Assembly (NCBI RefSeq): GCF_022376445.1
Contig: NW_025955192.1
Coordinates: 1-61,196, forward strand
DNA from: Fomitopsis serialis
Taxonomy: Eukaryota; Basidiomycota; Agaricomycetes; Polyporales; Fomitopsidaceae
DNA: 61,196 nt
Direction of reading: 5' to 3'
Shown: piece by piece, positions 13,041 through 25,151 of the stretch
Position numbering within the stretch: position 1 is the first letter of the stretch
How the letters are laid out: each line of letters begins with the position of its first letter
Position numbers and translations under genes: made by a program
The notes under the pieces: model-generated
What the model was told of the DNA's origin: nothing
Databases searched by the model: none
What the model saw: only the letters and a program-made list of their open reading frames with translations

Positions 13041-13478
13041 CCACGACGAACCCACGCTGCATCTACACGACTCGAATCATAGAGCTGCAATGCATCCTTG
13101 TACTTATACATATGTATTATATCACGCCCTCCACGCATTTTACTACTCACGCTCCATGTTCGCATGCACTTGCTGTCCCAGGTTGCTTTCTTCTCTCACC
13201 ACGCACCAGCGGCTTTGATATTCAAATTCGTCAAATTCGTTATGACATCCAATCGGAGATCGATCTGACTTGACCCGATTTTGACTTGACCATCCGCTCC
13301 ATTTCTTGTCCATGTATCAGCACTGTGTTGTGACTGGGCGGCGCGACAGACTGTAATTCATCTCACCAGAGTGCAGCCACAGCACGTCTACTCAACAGGT
13401 ATCTTCTTATCTGTTATAATGCTTCCAACTGACCGGTACTAAGTGTCGTTCCGCAGAAAACACGATACACACTCGACC
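13041..13478. other. Intergenic stretch upstream of homoserine dehydrogenase
   Basis: About 440 nt holding the 3' region of the WD40 gene and the promoter of the next gene. It has direct repeats of TTCGTCAAATTCGTTATG type near 13226-13243 and a TGACTTGAC pair near 13264-13288. No clear TATA box was seen. Confidence 0.4.
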
Positions 13479-14766
13479 ATGACGGTACAAGCGATTGTAT
13501 CCTCCAGTCCGAAGGTGCTGCGCATCGCCGTAGTTGGCGTCGGTCTTGTCGGCGGGGAGTTCATCAACCAGCTTCTCAAGTTCCCCACCCCAAACCCCTT
13601 CCGGATCGTCGCCCTCACCTCCTCCAAAACCACGCTCTACTCCCCGGATGGCCTGAGCATCACGGCGAATGACTGGAAGCAAAGCCTCGCACAGTCCGGC
13701 CTGAAGCTCGATTTCCCGTTCCTCGTGCGCGAGCTGTCGGCGCTCGTGAAGCCCGGCCAGGACGTCGTGCTCGTTGACAACACCTCGTCGAACGCGGTGG
13801 CTGCACTCTATCCGCAGTTCCTGCGGTCGGGCGTGCATGTCATCACGCCGAACAAGAAGGCGTTTTCTGCGGAGCTGTCGCTCTATGAGAGCATCCTCGC
13901 GGCGAGCTTGGAGAGCGGCGCGAAGTTCTTCAACGAGGCGACTGTCGGTGCTGGCCTGCCGATCATCTCTACTCTGAAGGACCTCGTGGCTACTGGTGAC
14001 CAGGTGGGATTGAACTTAGATTGACTTGACAGCACGGGTATCATGAATGTGATGCTTTATCAGGTTCTCAAGATCGAAGGCGTATTCTCTGGCACCATGA
14101 GTTACATCTTTAACGGATTCTCGACCGGCCATGAGAGCGGCCCAAGCTTCTCGTCAGTCGTCAAGATTGCGAGGGAGAAGGGCTACACGGTAGGTCTGGA
14201 AGATGTTGAACAAAATTTGCGGCTAGACTGAAAGCCTGTTCAAGGAACCTCACCCTGCAGACGACCTCAACGGCGCTGATGTCGCCCGGAAATTGACCAT
14301 TCTCTCCCGATACATTCCATCCTTGCGATCCGCACTGCCCGAGGGATACCAGTCCGTCAGCACAAAATCCCTCGTTCCTGCGGAGCTGGAGAGCATCGAC
14401 ACAGGGGACGAGTTCATGCGCCGGCTGCCCGAGTTCGACAACCACTTCAACAAGATGCGCGCCGACGCAGCGAAGGAGAACAAGGTGCTCCGGTTCGCAG
14501 GCGTGATTGACGTCGCCTCGGGGACTATCAAGGCAGATCTCGAAAAGTGCGGTTACCCCCGGACTACAGTCTCCTCTTTTTCGCTGACGTCTTCGTGCAG
14601 GTACCCGGTCACGCATCCGTTTGCAACAGCTCTGGGAGGCTCCGACAACATCGTCATGTTCTACACGGCGCGGTATGGGGCGAGGCCCTTGGTTGTCCAG
14701 GGCGCTGGTGCAGGAGCAGCGGTTACTGCCATGGGTGTCATGGGCGATCTACTGAGACTGGTGTAG
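13479..14766 (+). CDS. HOM6: Homoserine dehydrogenase
   Basis: Catalyses NAD(P)H-dependent reduction of aspartate semialdehyde to homoserine, the branch point towards threonine and methionine; cytosolic. Four exons (13479-14003, 14064-14189, 14245-14546, 14601-14766) give 372 residues, near the family's usual 360. The Rossmann glycine motif is RIAVVGVGLVGGEF. The substrate and dimer region shows DNTSSNAVAALYP, HVITPNKKAFS, KFFNEATVGAGLPII and GVFSGTMSYIFN; the sequence EPHPADDLNGADVARKLTIL follows directly after intron 2. The protein ends VTAMGVMGDLLRLV. The last intron is exactly 54 nt and has no in-frame stop, so its retention would insert 18 residues without breaking the frame. The start is the ATG at 13479; an upstream in-frame GTG is not needed. 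Confidence 0.95.
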
Positions 14767-16640
14767 GAGATTTGGTAACTGGGGCCATCAAAAGAAAGAC
14801 ACGAGAATTTAACGTCAATAACCTCGCGACTTATTGACACACGCGCACGGCGAGCACGACATAAGACATACTAGGCGGCCACTACTCCTGAATCAGCTTT
14901 AGCCAGGTCTTTTGATCTCTCTCGTTTCAGACATTCGCCGAGGACCCTAGAGTGCACGGACCGCTCCTGAAAACAGCCCCATGCGTGGGACCCTCCTCGA
15001 CGCTCTAGCAGCGACCCGCCAGTATTTATACGTGCTCGTGCTCCCTATATCCTCATTACACGTACTCGACGTTGGGTAACAGGACCCACAGAAAGAAAAG
15101 CCGAAAATGAACACAGTATCATGAAGTCGATGCCGCAACTTGAAGTCGTTGCGGAGGAGTAAACCGGCTGCGACACGCGCGGGACGTTACCATTACAAAC
15201 GTACTTTCCTGTCCTTTGGCTCGTCTCCTCCCGGTCCGAATCTTCGCACATCATGTGCTCGTCTGTCTGTGCGATGGCCATCGCGCTTCTGTGACGTTCT
15301 GTCTCCGAGTCTTCGCGCGTTCGTCTCTCGTCCTCGTCCCATTGAGTAGTATCTCACGCCCGTCTTACTGCAAGTTATCGTCTTTGTTGACGAACTCTTG
15401 ACTGGCAGATGTCGTACGAACCCCGACTTCACTTCAATTCCATGACGACCGACTCTACCGGTGCGCTGGCGATGACCTGGAAGGCCGCGACGTGGACCGG
15501 CAGGGCGAGACGAGCGCCGTGGAGCTTGTAACGGTGCTGCACCTGTTCGCGAGCTGTCAAACTTGTACGTACCGAGACAAGGGTACGTTGTTCGAACTTT
15601 CAAGCTCATTCTCCATCTGCTCAATGCGCTCCTTTTCGGTGACGTGCATTCCTTTCCTGTCAAACGATCGCTCGTCTTTCAGCATCAATTCAACCATCAT
15701 TTGACTTCACGCCTTCTTTGGAAGCTTCACCTGTTTTCGTTTTCGAACGTCGCTCTCCACCTATCTTTTTCTCTGTCAATTTCTGAGAGTTCTCTCTCGT
15801 CGTTCCAGAACTTCTCGCATGTACTTATAGCGGACCTGGTCGCCTGTCTAGATCTGTATCAAATCCCTCCCTCCTCGACTTTCGTGCTCGCTCGACGCTT
15901 GGACGCAGGACCAACGCAGGTCTCCGGGCGAGTTCAGTCTGGGCGCTTAGCCGCCAAGAAGTTGCGCACGGCGGCGTGCACCGACTTGAACTTCGTGTGA
16001 TATCGTGTCATCGATAAACGGTAAGTAATGAGTTACAGCTGGTTCCGAGTCAGTGTTGCGAGACCCTTCCAGAAGAAGTGTGCACAGGCAGATGTGGTCG
16101 GGTCCTGGGGCCCTAACATGATATTCTTCGTAAAAAGCCCCGTTTATTATTCAGGTTACCGAATGATTCCGATCATCTGGCACCTAACATTGGATGGCAG
16201 CCAATCAGAAGCCATGCTCTTCAATGTACGGTTAGGGGCCATAACATACGGAACTTTCGATACCCTTGATAGCGTCAACGCACCTTCCTTCGCAATTCCT
16301 TTGCGGTAGTGTCGACCTGATTAATATTGCTCGACTAGAACGACAAGCCCGCCGCGGGGAAGGCAATTGCCGCAATCAAGATCCCATTCGCAGAATTTGA
16401 ATTGAGGTTAATTGAGCGCAATTGGGAATCTTGGCAAACATATGTAAGCCAGGAAAGGCAGACATCAAATTGGACTGATTTCTGCTGCCGTTCGCGACCT
16501 CTGTTCCAGTCAAACTCCCAACTGGCAACAAACATCGCGACACCGCTTTTCGACATTGCATTTGATTCATCTCGAGGCTGCTTTAAAGCCACCATCCTCT
16601 CATCGTCCGAGAGATCACTCGTTTTCACCGCCTCTCGTCC
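14767..16640. other. Long intergenic stretch, no confident gene
   Basis: Nearly 1.9 kb without a supported gene. A GC-rich patch at about 15440-15570 has open frames on both strands but no recognisable motif and no convincing exon partners. From 15600 to 15850 the plus strand is pyrimidine-rich. A short exon of an unknown gene cannot be excluded. Confidence 0.4.
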
Positions 16641-19600
16641 ATGGCGACCCTCGTCCGTACCCAGACCGCCCCGCCGGCCTCCTCCTCCGACACGACAGAA
16701 ATCGACTCGCGTCAGCGATATTGGGACGATCTGCAGAGGAGCGTTCCGGCTCCATTTCCTACCCTTGCTGAGAGGGAGCAGGAGCAACTCCTGCAAGAAC
16801 TTGCGTCCGAATCACTACAACTGGATCCTTGGCAACCTGCCGTGCCACAAAATGTGGCTCCACAAGACGACAGCCTTGCGACTAACACGCGGACACAAGA
16901 GATGATGCAGGTGACGGGCCCATCGGTACTGGGCGAGGTGCGACATGGCGAATTTCTCTCCGTGAGTTCAATGTTAACGTTTGGCGTGCAGCTACTGACG
17001 CGTTGCAGGAGGACGTAATGCCCTCCATTTTTCATGTACAGAACTCATGTATAATGACCCTCAACGATCTACTTTCCAACACACCCCAATGGCGACCCAT
17101 TATACCAGACCGCCGACATTCTATGCCCCCGCGCTCGCCAGCATCGCCCGGCCTCAGCGCCCAGCCCTCGTCTTCTCTACACACCCTTGTCATGAACATT
17201 CGTGCCTTGGACTCGGAGGGGCACAATGCACCCTCGTCCTCTACGGCGACCGACGACACTGCACTCACCCGCGAGCTGCAAGCACGCGTCAGCCGATTGA
17301 CAGACTCGGACGTCTTCTCCCCGCGGGATGCTGTCCTTGTCCGTAGGCTCGCATCGTTGATTGGACATTTCCACCACCTCGCCGCGACGCAGCCATCAAG
17401 TACCACACCTACGTTGACGCGCGTTGCCTCTTGGGGGCACGGTGCGCCATCCAGCGCTCCTGCAGACCCAATCGCCGCTCTGGGTCGCGAATTAAGTGAT
17501 CTGCGGCTTGCCAGAGATGCCAGCGCCTCGACATCGCGCGTGGTATCTCCCGTACAGCAGGTTGAGGACACACTATTATGGGCCCAAGTAGACGAAGAAC
17601 TCGAAGAAGTGCTGTCACTATGTCGCTCGAGAACCGCTCTTCCACCGGGAGAGCAGCCACCCGACTACGAAGCTGCGTGGTACGATGTCGACATGGAAGG
17701 CGAAGGTCTTCCGCAGTACGAAGCAGGGGCGTCCGCATTACGGGAACCATTACAAAAGGCGGCGGGCACTTCCAAAGCCTCCCTCGCAGCCATGGATACG
17801 GCGAGCATCCTCGAGCGCGGGAGCTCCGCAGCGCTCAACGAGAAGATGCGCATGGACCTCGAGGCGGTCACCCTCGCAATCGACCGATTGTACCTCGTCG
17901 CGCCGCAGCTGCATGACCAGCGCGTGGAGCTGAAGAAGAGCAAGGTGGAGGAGATGGAAAAGGCGAGTCGCGGCGGGGCATCGGCGCGCAAGGGGAAGCA
18001 GCGCGCCAAGGAGCCTAGCGATGCACAGGAGCTTGAGAGAATGGTGGACCTTATCGGGAGGGCATCCGAGCGCAAGATCCCAAACCAGTCGGTCGTGCTG
18101 GAGGGCGGGTTGCAGATGAGGCTCGAGCGGGCGAGACAGCGAGATGTGGAGAAGGTGCGGCATGCACAGCAATACAGCGGCTCAACTAACGTGTCGTGCG
18201 GCCTAGCGAGACGCATTCGTCGAACACCTCCTCAAGCATGCTGATGAAGGCAGACTGCATTCACAAGATGCCGTGCTGACACCGCCCGGGAGCACACCGA
18301 GGATGAAGGGTAAAGATCCTGAAGCACTCCTGTCACTGCCCGAGTTCATGCGCGAGGCTATCCCTGAGCCTGTCCAACTAAAGATGCAGATGGAGAACCC
18401 GACTGCGCTGCTTACCCTACCTGAGTTTGTCAAGGAGCCGATACCGAACGGGTTGGACCCCTCACCACCGCCTGCACCTCCGAGGCGAAAGAACTCGCTG
18501 AGCAAGAGTGTGCGGAGTAGGAGTATGTCTGCACCACCACTGGCGTGGCTGCTGTCTTCGTCGAGGTCGTCATCGCCTACGACCACCTCGCCCACAGAGT
18601 CGAAGAAGTCGAGAGCGTCCAGGATGCGGAGGGTCGGGTCCTCGGTTGCGATCGTGCCTGCGTTGCAGGGTGAGTGCTTTGCCACCATTGACTCTTGACA
18701 GTGTTTAAATGAGAGGTTCGTAGAAAATCTCCAAGTCACGTACGTCGCGGAGTACCACGAGAGCCTGCAGCATGTGCTGGTTTTTTTGAGCGTAGCGGGT
18801 CTCACTCCTGGCGTGAACCTGGAAGCAGAGGTCGTGCCTGCAGCCCAAGTCCCAGGGAAGGCGGGCGAGGGGTACGAGTATCTCCTGCTCAAATGCGGGC
18901 TTAGCACGTCACCGTTCCTCCGGCTTCCCGCACGGGTCGCTCCGGGCAAGAAGGACGTGCAACCCGCAGGTCAGCACTTCCAGGTCAAACTCTCCGTTTC
19001 GAGCGGACCTACGAATGGTGCCTCGACGTCCGTGCACAGCGCGCTGATGGATGCATCGCGCCTCTCCACAATGCGCCCGACGGGTTACGTCTGCGCGTCG
19101 TGCTCGCTCCCGCTCGTGCACGCATCCCAGGTGCAGGATTATCGCGACCTGCCCTCTGAGCACTGGGCGGAGCTCGTGGACGCGTGGATGTGCCATTCGG
19201 ACCAAAAGCTCCATGAGCAAGTCACGAAGCACTCGACAGAGGGCTTCTGGCCGACTGAGGGACATGCGCTGGTCGGCGGTAGCTATATCCTGTTTGAGCA
19301 ATCGGCGATGTATTCGCATAACCTATATTCTGTCGATCCCGTGGACGACACTAAGGTGAGTTTCTGCGCTTCTCAATATCCTGTGGCATCAGTTGGTTGG
19401 TGGAAGGACAGAAAGAAGGTCGACGTTGGGTCATCTACCAACGGTTGTCGTGCTCACGCGCTGATTGGCATGTCGTGCGCCAGTCGAAGCCCTTGCAGGT
19501 TTTGGCTGCGTCTCGGGGTATCTGGTCGGTGCGCGGGTCGGTGACAGGACACAGTCCTTTGGCTGATACAAAACGTCCGAGATGGACGGCGCGTTGCGCC

Positions 19601-20472
19601 GGTCGCTTGCTTAACAACTCTCGTGTTACTGAGGTCTACGTCTCGGGAGCTACATGCGAGAGCATATTTTCATTGATCTTGATCCTTTTGTCGCTGTTCT
19701 TTTTCCTGTTACCATTTTTAAAGCTTCGAGCATTCTGTCTTCCCTCTTTTTTCTTTTTTTTCTTAATTGCTGAAGAAAATCTCCTCACAGCATGGTGATG
19801 ATTGGGTGCGGGTACGCTGCATATGCGGATCTCTCGTTGGACGTCGCAGGGAGCACCAACCTGTTGGTGGGGCGCCCTACATGGCATATAGGCTAGCCAA
19901 GTACGCTATCCGGCCACTCAGCCCATCGCAAGAGTAAGCTCACAAGATTTCGCTCACCAATATCCCCTAATATACATCTGTTCCAGACCTCTTAGGATAC
20001 CACTGTCAGCATTTGTCGCAGAGGACATGAACGAGTTCGTACATGCCCACGCGACGTATCGATTCGTCATCCTTGACGAGGAAGAGGAGCGGCCGCGATT
20101 GCTGGTCTGGCTCTTCAAGCCGAGCATGCGCATGGCGTATGCGACACCCACGGAGTACGTCATGCCCAAGAACGCAACGATCCATGCAGCGAAGGTCCTT
20201 TTCAACATCCTTAGGCCGTCTGCGGTGTACTCCGATCTACAATCGTACGTCGTCACCCGAAGCTATTGCTTATTACGTGGCGTGCCGACATTAACGGTGC
20301 ATCGTGTAGTGTTTTGAATAAGTACCCGGGCTTCCCGCAGGCGGAGCACCTGTACTATCCGCGCGATATCTGCAGGCGGCTCGCGGGCGTGCTCAAGGAA
20401 AGCAACACAGCGTACCCAGAAGGCATGCGCACCATGACCGGCCTGGATGTCGGTTGGTTGCAGCGTGCGTAG
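16641..20472 (+). CDS. UBE3D-like (HECT_2) protein with long N-terminal extension
   Basis: The C-terminal part (from about 18726) matches the UBE3D/HECT_2 family of E2-binding, HECT-like proteins: NLQVTYVAEYHESLQHVLVF, GYVCASCSLPLVHASQ, YRDLPSEHWAELVDAWMCHS, CICGSLVG, and the end NKYPGFPQAEHLYYP with TMTGLDVGWLQ. The cysteine/histidine pairs are those the family conserves. Upstream lies an extension of about 640 residues (16641-18669) that I do not recognise, acidic, serine/proline-rich and partly helical (DTLLWAQVDEELEEVLSLC, LDLEAVTLAIDRLYLVAPQL-like segment). The two parts join in frame across a normal intron at 18670-18725 and there is no usable start codon at the head of the UBE3D part, so I model one gene of about 1,040 residues. 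Seven exons; the intron at 19356-19790 is unusually long. Two separate genes remain possible. Confidence 0.75.
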
Positions 20473-20900
20473 ACGCGATACCCTCCACTTTGCTCTTGTA
20501 TCCTGCACTCCGCGTAACAGAGGTTAGCCGTAGATGTGTGGACTGATTTGTTGTGATTCATGTCGGAGTTGTACTAGACCCTGGGAACGGCTAGACATGT
20601 CTGTCCGTCTGTACTGCATCTCCTTCACGTAGCGCCGCGTGGAGTATTGATTCAAGACTACTGGATGCATCCAACCAAGTATCTGTTTAATGTGTTGGTG
20701 ACCAGTTTGACTTTGGACACAGACTCAGTCGACGCCATCACTTCAGCTATGTATACCACGGCTTATATACCCCACCGCCCTCGTCTACGAGGCGACAACC
20801 GTATCATGCAACTAGGATGCGTCGAGTAGACCCACGAATAGAAAGAATAAGATAGGATGCAATACAATACAAGTGATACAACAGGAGGAACCCGAGACGT
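20473..20900. other. Convergent 3' intergenic stretch
   Basis: About 430 nt between the stop codons of the UBE3D-like gene (plus) and histone H2A (minus). It should hold both 3' untranslated regions. A TATATACC string near 20764 has no start codon in a suitable place. No gene is seen. Confidence 0.55.
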
Positions 20901-21474
<574 letters not shown>

Positions 21475-21817
21475 TGTAAAAAGTAGTAAAGTTGGTTGGT
21501 GGGAGAGTTTGGGGCTGAGTGGGCGCGAGCTTGAGGATGGCGAGTTGCAGTGTTAGGGCGAGGCAGAACGGGGGGCGCCTGTATTTATACTCGGAGGCGC
21601 CTGCAGCCACAGACGCGGTGCGCGCCTGCACGTGATGGCTGTTGAACGCCGTTCAACAAAATAAGGTTCAGCGCGTCGACGCGTCTGACCAAACAAGGCC
21701 AACGCGTCCGTATAAATACCGCGCGCCGTCCTCCGCTCAGCATCCATATCTCTCGCTCTCACCACCACTCGCCCTCGCCACACCTCAACCGCCCTCATCA
21801 CCTACACCTCTATCGCA
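21475..21817. promoter_or_regulatory. Bidirectional H2A/H2B promoter with mirrored TATA boxes
   Basis: The region between the H2A and H2B start codons carries the same ten-base TATA element, GTATAAATAC, once per strand: minus strand at 21581-21590 for H2A and plus strand at 21710-21719 for H2B. Each sits about 100 nt from its own start codon. Between them lies a GC-rich core with CGCGTCGACGCGTC (21671-21684) and AACGCGTCC, CG-palindromic strings that are candidates for a shared activator site. Leaders are pyrimidine-rich. Confidence 0.8.
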
Positions 21818-22414
21818 ATGGCCCCCAAGCCCGCTTCCACTGCCGGCAAGGCTCCTGCCTCCACCGCCTCCAAGGCGCCCGCTAAGCCCTCTGAGGGCGT
21901 GAAGTCGGCGAAGAAGAGCACCAAGCCTGCTGCCTCCGGTGATGACACCAAGAAGAAGCGGAGAAAGACCCGCAAGGAGACGTACTCCTCCTACATCTAC
22001 AAGGGTGAGTTGCATAGATCGCGACTTACTAGTGGCTCTTGTTGACAACGATCTAGTCCTCAAGCAGGTCCACCCTGATACGGGTATCTCCAACAAGGCG
22101 ATGGCCATTCTTAACTCCTTCGTCAACGATATCTTCGAGCGCATTGCTACTGAGGCTTCGAGTAAGTCTACTGTAAACATCAGTCGAGGAGATTGCCTGA
22201 CTTGGTTGTCGTAGAGCTCGCATCCTACTCCAAGAAGTCGACAATCTCATCGCGTGAGATCCAGACTTCTGTCCGCCTTATCCTCCCTGGTGAACTCGCC
22301 AAGCACGCTATCTCTGAGGGCACGAAGTCGGTAACGAAAGTGAGTTTATCTGACCCTATCAACCGAGTTTCGCTGACCAATCGACTTGCAGTTCTCGAGC
22401 GCAGGGGCGAAGTA
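21818..22414 (+). CDS. Histone H2B, paired copy
   Basis: Core histone H2B of 146 residues in four exons (21818-22004, 22057-22161, 22215-22339, 22391-22414). It has the lysine/alanine-rich tail [14 protein letters not shown], the fold segments [35 protein letters not shown] and [19 protein letters not shown], and ends FSSAGAK. Codon use is strongly C-ending, as in a highly expressed gene, and it shares a TATA-bearing promoter with H2A, so this is probably the main H2B. Compare the orphan copy at 2570-3189. Confidence 0.96.
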
Positions 22415-22534
22415 GACCGTCGTCTTTCGGGTTGTTGTTGTATTGTAGTATTGTACTTTCTATTTATCCCTACTTCTATCGCATCGTGTCTTAGACTCGC
22501 ACCATATATTGAGTGATAAATGGCAACTAAGATT

Positions 22535-24387
22535 CTAAGGATCCCGTGGAAGCCAAGTAGGGTTGTGGGCATGGAGGGATATCGGTGAGCCGGTTTCTAG
22601 TACAGGAGATCTTGACAACTTCGCAGCATGGCTGATAGCAGTCATCTTCTCAGGCTCTTTGCCCTCATCATGATCACCTGCAACCCGAACACAGGATATT
22701 GCGAGTGAATGCAGTTCGTCTGGCCAAGGGAGGCGTGGCGAAGGTAGAGGTCGGCCTTCACCCAAGCCTACTGCCGAATCTAGGCGACCCAGAAAACGAA
22801 TCCACTTCCCGACGGCAGCCAGGGAGACGCGAACCTCCCAGGAGCCTCCTTCCTGTGTAAGACAAACGCATCAGCTGAGGTGCCAATGTGCAGTACGTCT
22901 AGGACATACAGTGATGGTCTTGCAAAGGGCCGCGTTGATTCCGAAGGCGAGGAGATAACCAGCGGCGTGGTCGAGGGCTTGCATCGGTAGAGAGCGAGGC
23001 GTGGGTCTTGCGTCATCGCCAGAGAACGTGGCGTATGCCTCTCCTTCAGCGACGTTGAACCCGGAGGCAGTCTGCACCAGTGAGTCGAACTGTGTGCCAC
23101 CCGGTGCAACTATGTCAGTATCATCTGGCGTTGCATAGACTCGTGCGCATGCACTCACACCGCGGCGGTCCTTCCACGGGCCCTCCCACCCGTAAGCAGT
23201 CAAGCTTGCATACACGATCCCGGGCCGTGCTCCCGCGACATCCTCTGGTCCGAAGCCCTTGTCGCATAGGCCGCCTGGGCGGTACGCTTGCAGGAAGACG
23301 TCTGCGTCCTTGACAAGATTACTGAGCACCTCGCGATCGGCGGCGGCGGTGAGGTCGAGCTGGGTCGCGCGCTTTCCGCGGGAGGTATCCGTGTCGAGGA
23401 ACGGTAGCGCAGGGAGCTTCGGAGAGCTGACGAGAAGAACGTCTGCCCCGTGCGCTACGACAAACCATAGTCAGCACGTAGTGCTAATACTCACTCAGGG
23501 GTACGCAACCCACCAGCGAGCGTCCTTCCGCACACAGGTCCCGCAAGCACCCTCGTGAAGTCCAACACGCGTATTCCCTCAAGTGGGCGCGTATACCCAC
23601 CCTTGACCTCCCTTCTCGGTGCGTCGCCGATCCTGATGAGCTGCACGGGCGGTGTGTTTGCGGGCGCCTGGCCCTGTGGGTGCGCGTCCCATTCGTCGAA
23701 AGAGCGCAGCGCGGTGGCGACCATCTTCCGTGAGGACGCCTCTGTCTCGAAGTCGACGGCATTCCAGTGGAGGAGCGCCGCGGAGACGGCTTCGCGCGTG
23801 GGGGCGCATTGGAGGATGTCGAGGATGCCTTGGCGGTGGCTGACGTAGAGTCATGGTGGGCGCTCTTCTCAATGACGGGTTGAAGGAGGGAATCGTGCTC
23901 ACTGAGGGAAGTTGGTGTGCAGCCGGACGTAGCTATCGTCTTTGGTCTTGTAGAGACCGGCGAGGGGATCGAAGAGCGTACCGGACGGCAGCGCGCCGTT
24001 GATCGTGTACCAGGACTCGCTCTCTGCGGCGTGTTCAGCACTCACCGGTGTGAAGGAAGGTTCAGCGCCACTGACTGAACTCTAGGACCGCGTGTCGAGC
24101 ATCGACCGATACTTCCTGCTCGATGCCCGTCCGGAGCTGATGGAACTGGGCCGCTGCGAGTCCGGACAAGCCTATGACCGTCTATCGTTGACAGCCGCAG
24201 GGTCAGATCGCGGACTATCGCAGCGAGTCTGGCAAGTACGCAGTCATACCTGTGCAGCAGTACCAAGCCTGAAGGATGAATTGACTGCGGGGTCTGCGTC
24301 CGGGCTCAGCTTCAGAGAAGATAGTGCCTGCGGAGGCAGGCCGTTTGCTTCCCAGATCGACCGCGCAGGAGCGAGGGATTCGTCCAT
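22535..24387 (-). CDS. Class III CoA-transferase (CaiB/BaiF family)
   Basis: Family III acyl-CoA transferase, the group that includes formyl-CoA transferase and alpha-methylacyl-CoA racemase; substrate unknown. The gene reads leftward from 24387. Exons in order carry MDESLAPARSIWEANGLP, SSFRLGTAAQ, TVIGLSGLAAAQFHQLRTG, EVSVDARHAVLEF, KSESWYTINGALPSGTLFD, the family core YTRPLEGIRVLDFTRVLAGP, HGADVLLVSS, DADVFLQAYRPGGL, GIVYASLTAYGWEGPW, FDSLVQTASGFN, and the tail MTAISHAAKLSRSPV ending WLPRDP. One intron uses a GTCAGT donor (after VLEF). The frame is intact throughout once introns are placed. It is convergent with H2B, whose stop lies only 120 nt away. Confidence 0.88.
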
Positions 24388-25151
24388 CTTCGAATGCAGT
24401 ACGCGGGTGTGAATGTGTCTACGTGCTTTCGCTGCTGCTACTGCCGGAATGAACACATCGCAAGGTCAGCAGTCGCCAGTTGGCCACTCGAAGCCCGACG
24501 CCAGACCGACGAAGACCAGCGCGTCTGCTTACGGTCGGACGATAGACAGACAATCTACGCACTGAAGCTTCCCAGGTCAGATGGCGAGTCAAGAAAGCCT
24601 CGATGGCGCAAGACGACTCGTGAGATGCGAGTTCTGAACATGAGAGGACCAGACTGGAGGGAGGCCACTTAAGTTCTGGGATCGGGACACGGTAACGTGA
24701 CCGCGCAACTACAGAATCGGAGGCGAGAGTCGCGAGACAGTACATAAGCCAGCGAAATCATTGGGTCAGTTTTCGGGCAGCCGCAGCGAAAACAACAATC
24801 CCAGCACTGTCAAAGAACCGGGTGTGTAAGGATATAAGGCCATTCCGCAGATAAGTCAGAGCTTGAGTTGGGTAGCTTGAGCGTCATGCGCAGAGCAATG
24901 GCATCGCCCTCCCTGGCCTCCGACTCATAGCGAACGTCACCGCGTACCGAACATCCGAGTCATATGAACAGAGAATATGTACACTGATAGAAATACGACA
25001 TTGGTTTAAGCACCGGACTGGGGACACTAGATTACACTGCAAACGGAAACGTCGCCCATCCACGTTGCTATCATGCTGCTAACCGTCCGTTGAGGATTAC
25101 ATACTGTACATGCGATTGATATGCCACCGAGACACCAGATGGTTGCTGCAA
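24388..25151. other. Intergenic stretch
   Basis: About 760 nt between the CoA-transferase start and the end of the first glutathionyl-hydroquinone reductase. Open frames are random-looking. It should hold the CoA-transferase promoter; no clear TATA box was found. Confidence 0.45.

Noticed and set aside
18203..18949. 248-codon minus-strand open frame
   Set aside because: It lies opposite well-supported exons of the UBE3D-like gene; a mirror of GC-rich coding sequence.
24042..24266. Possible double frameshift in the CoA-transferase 5' part
   Set aside because: Disappears once an intron with donor GTCAGT (after VLEF) and an acceptor at CGATAG before ACGGTC are used; the frame is then continuous.
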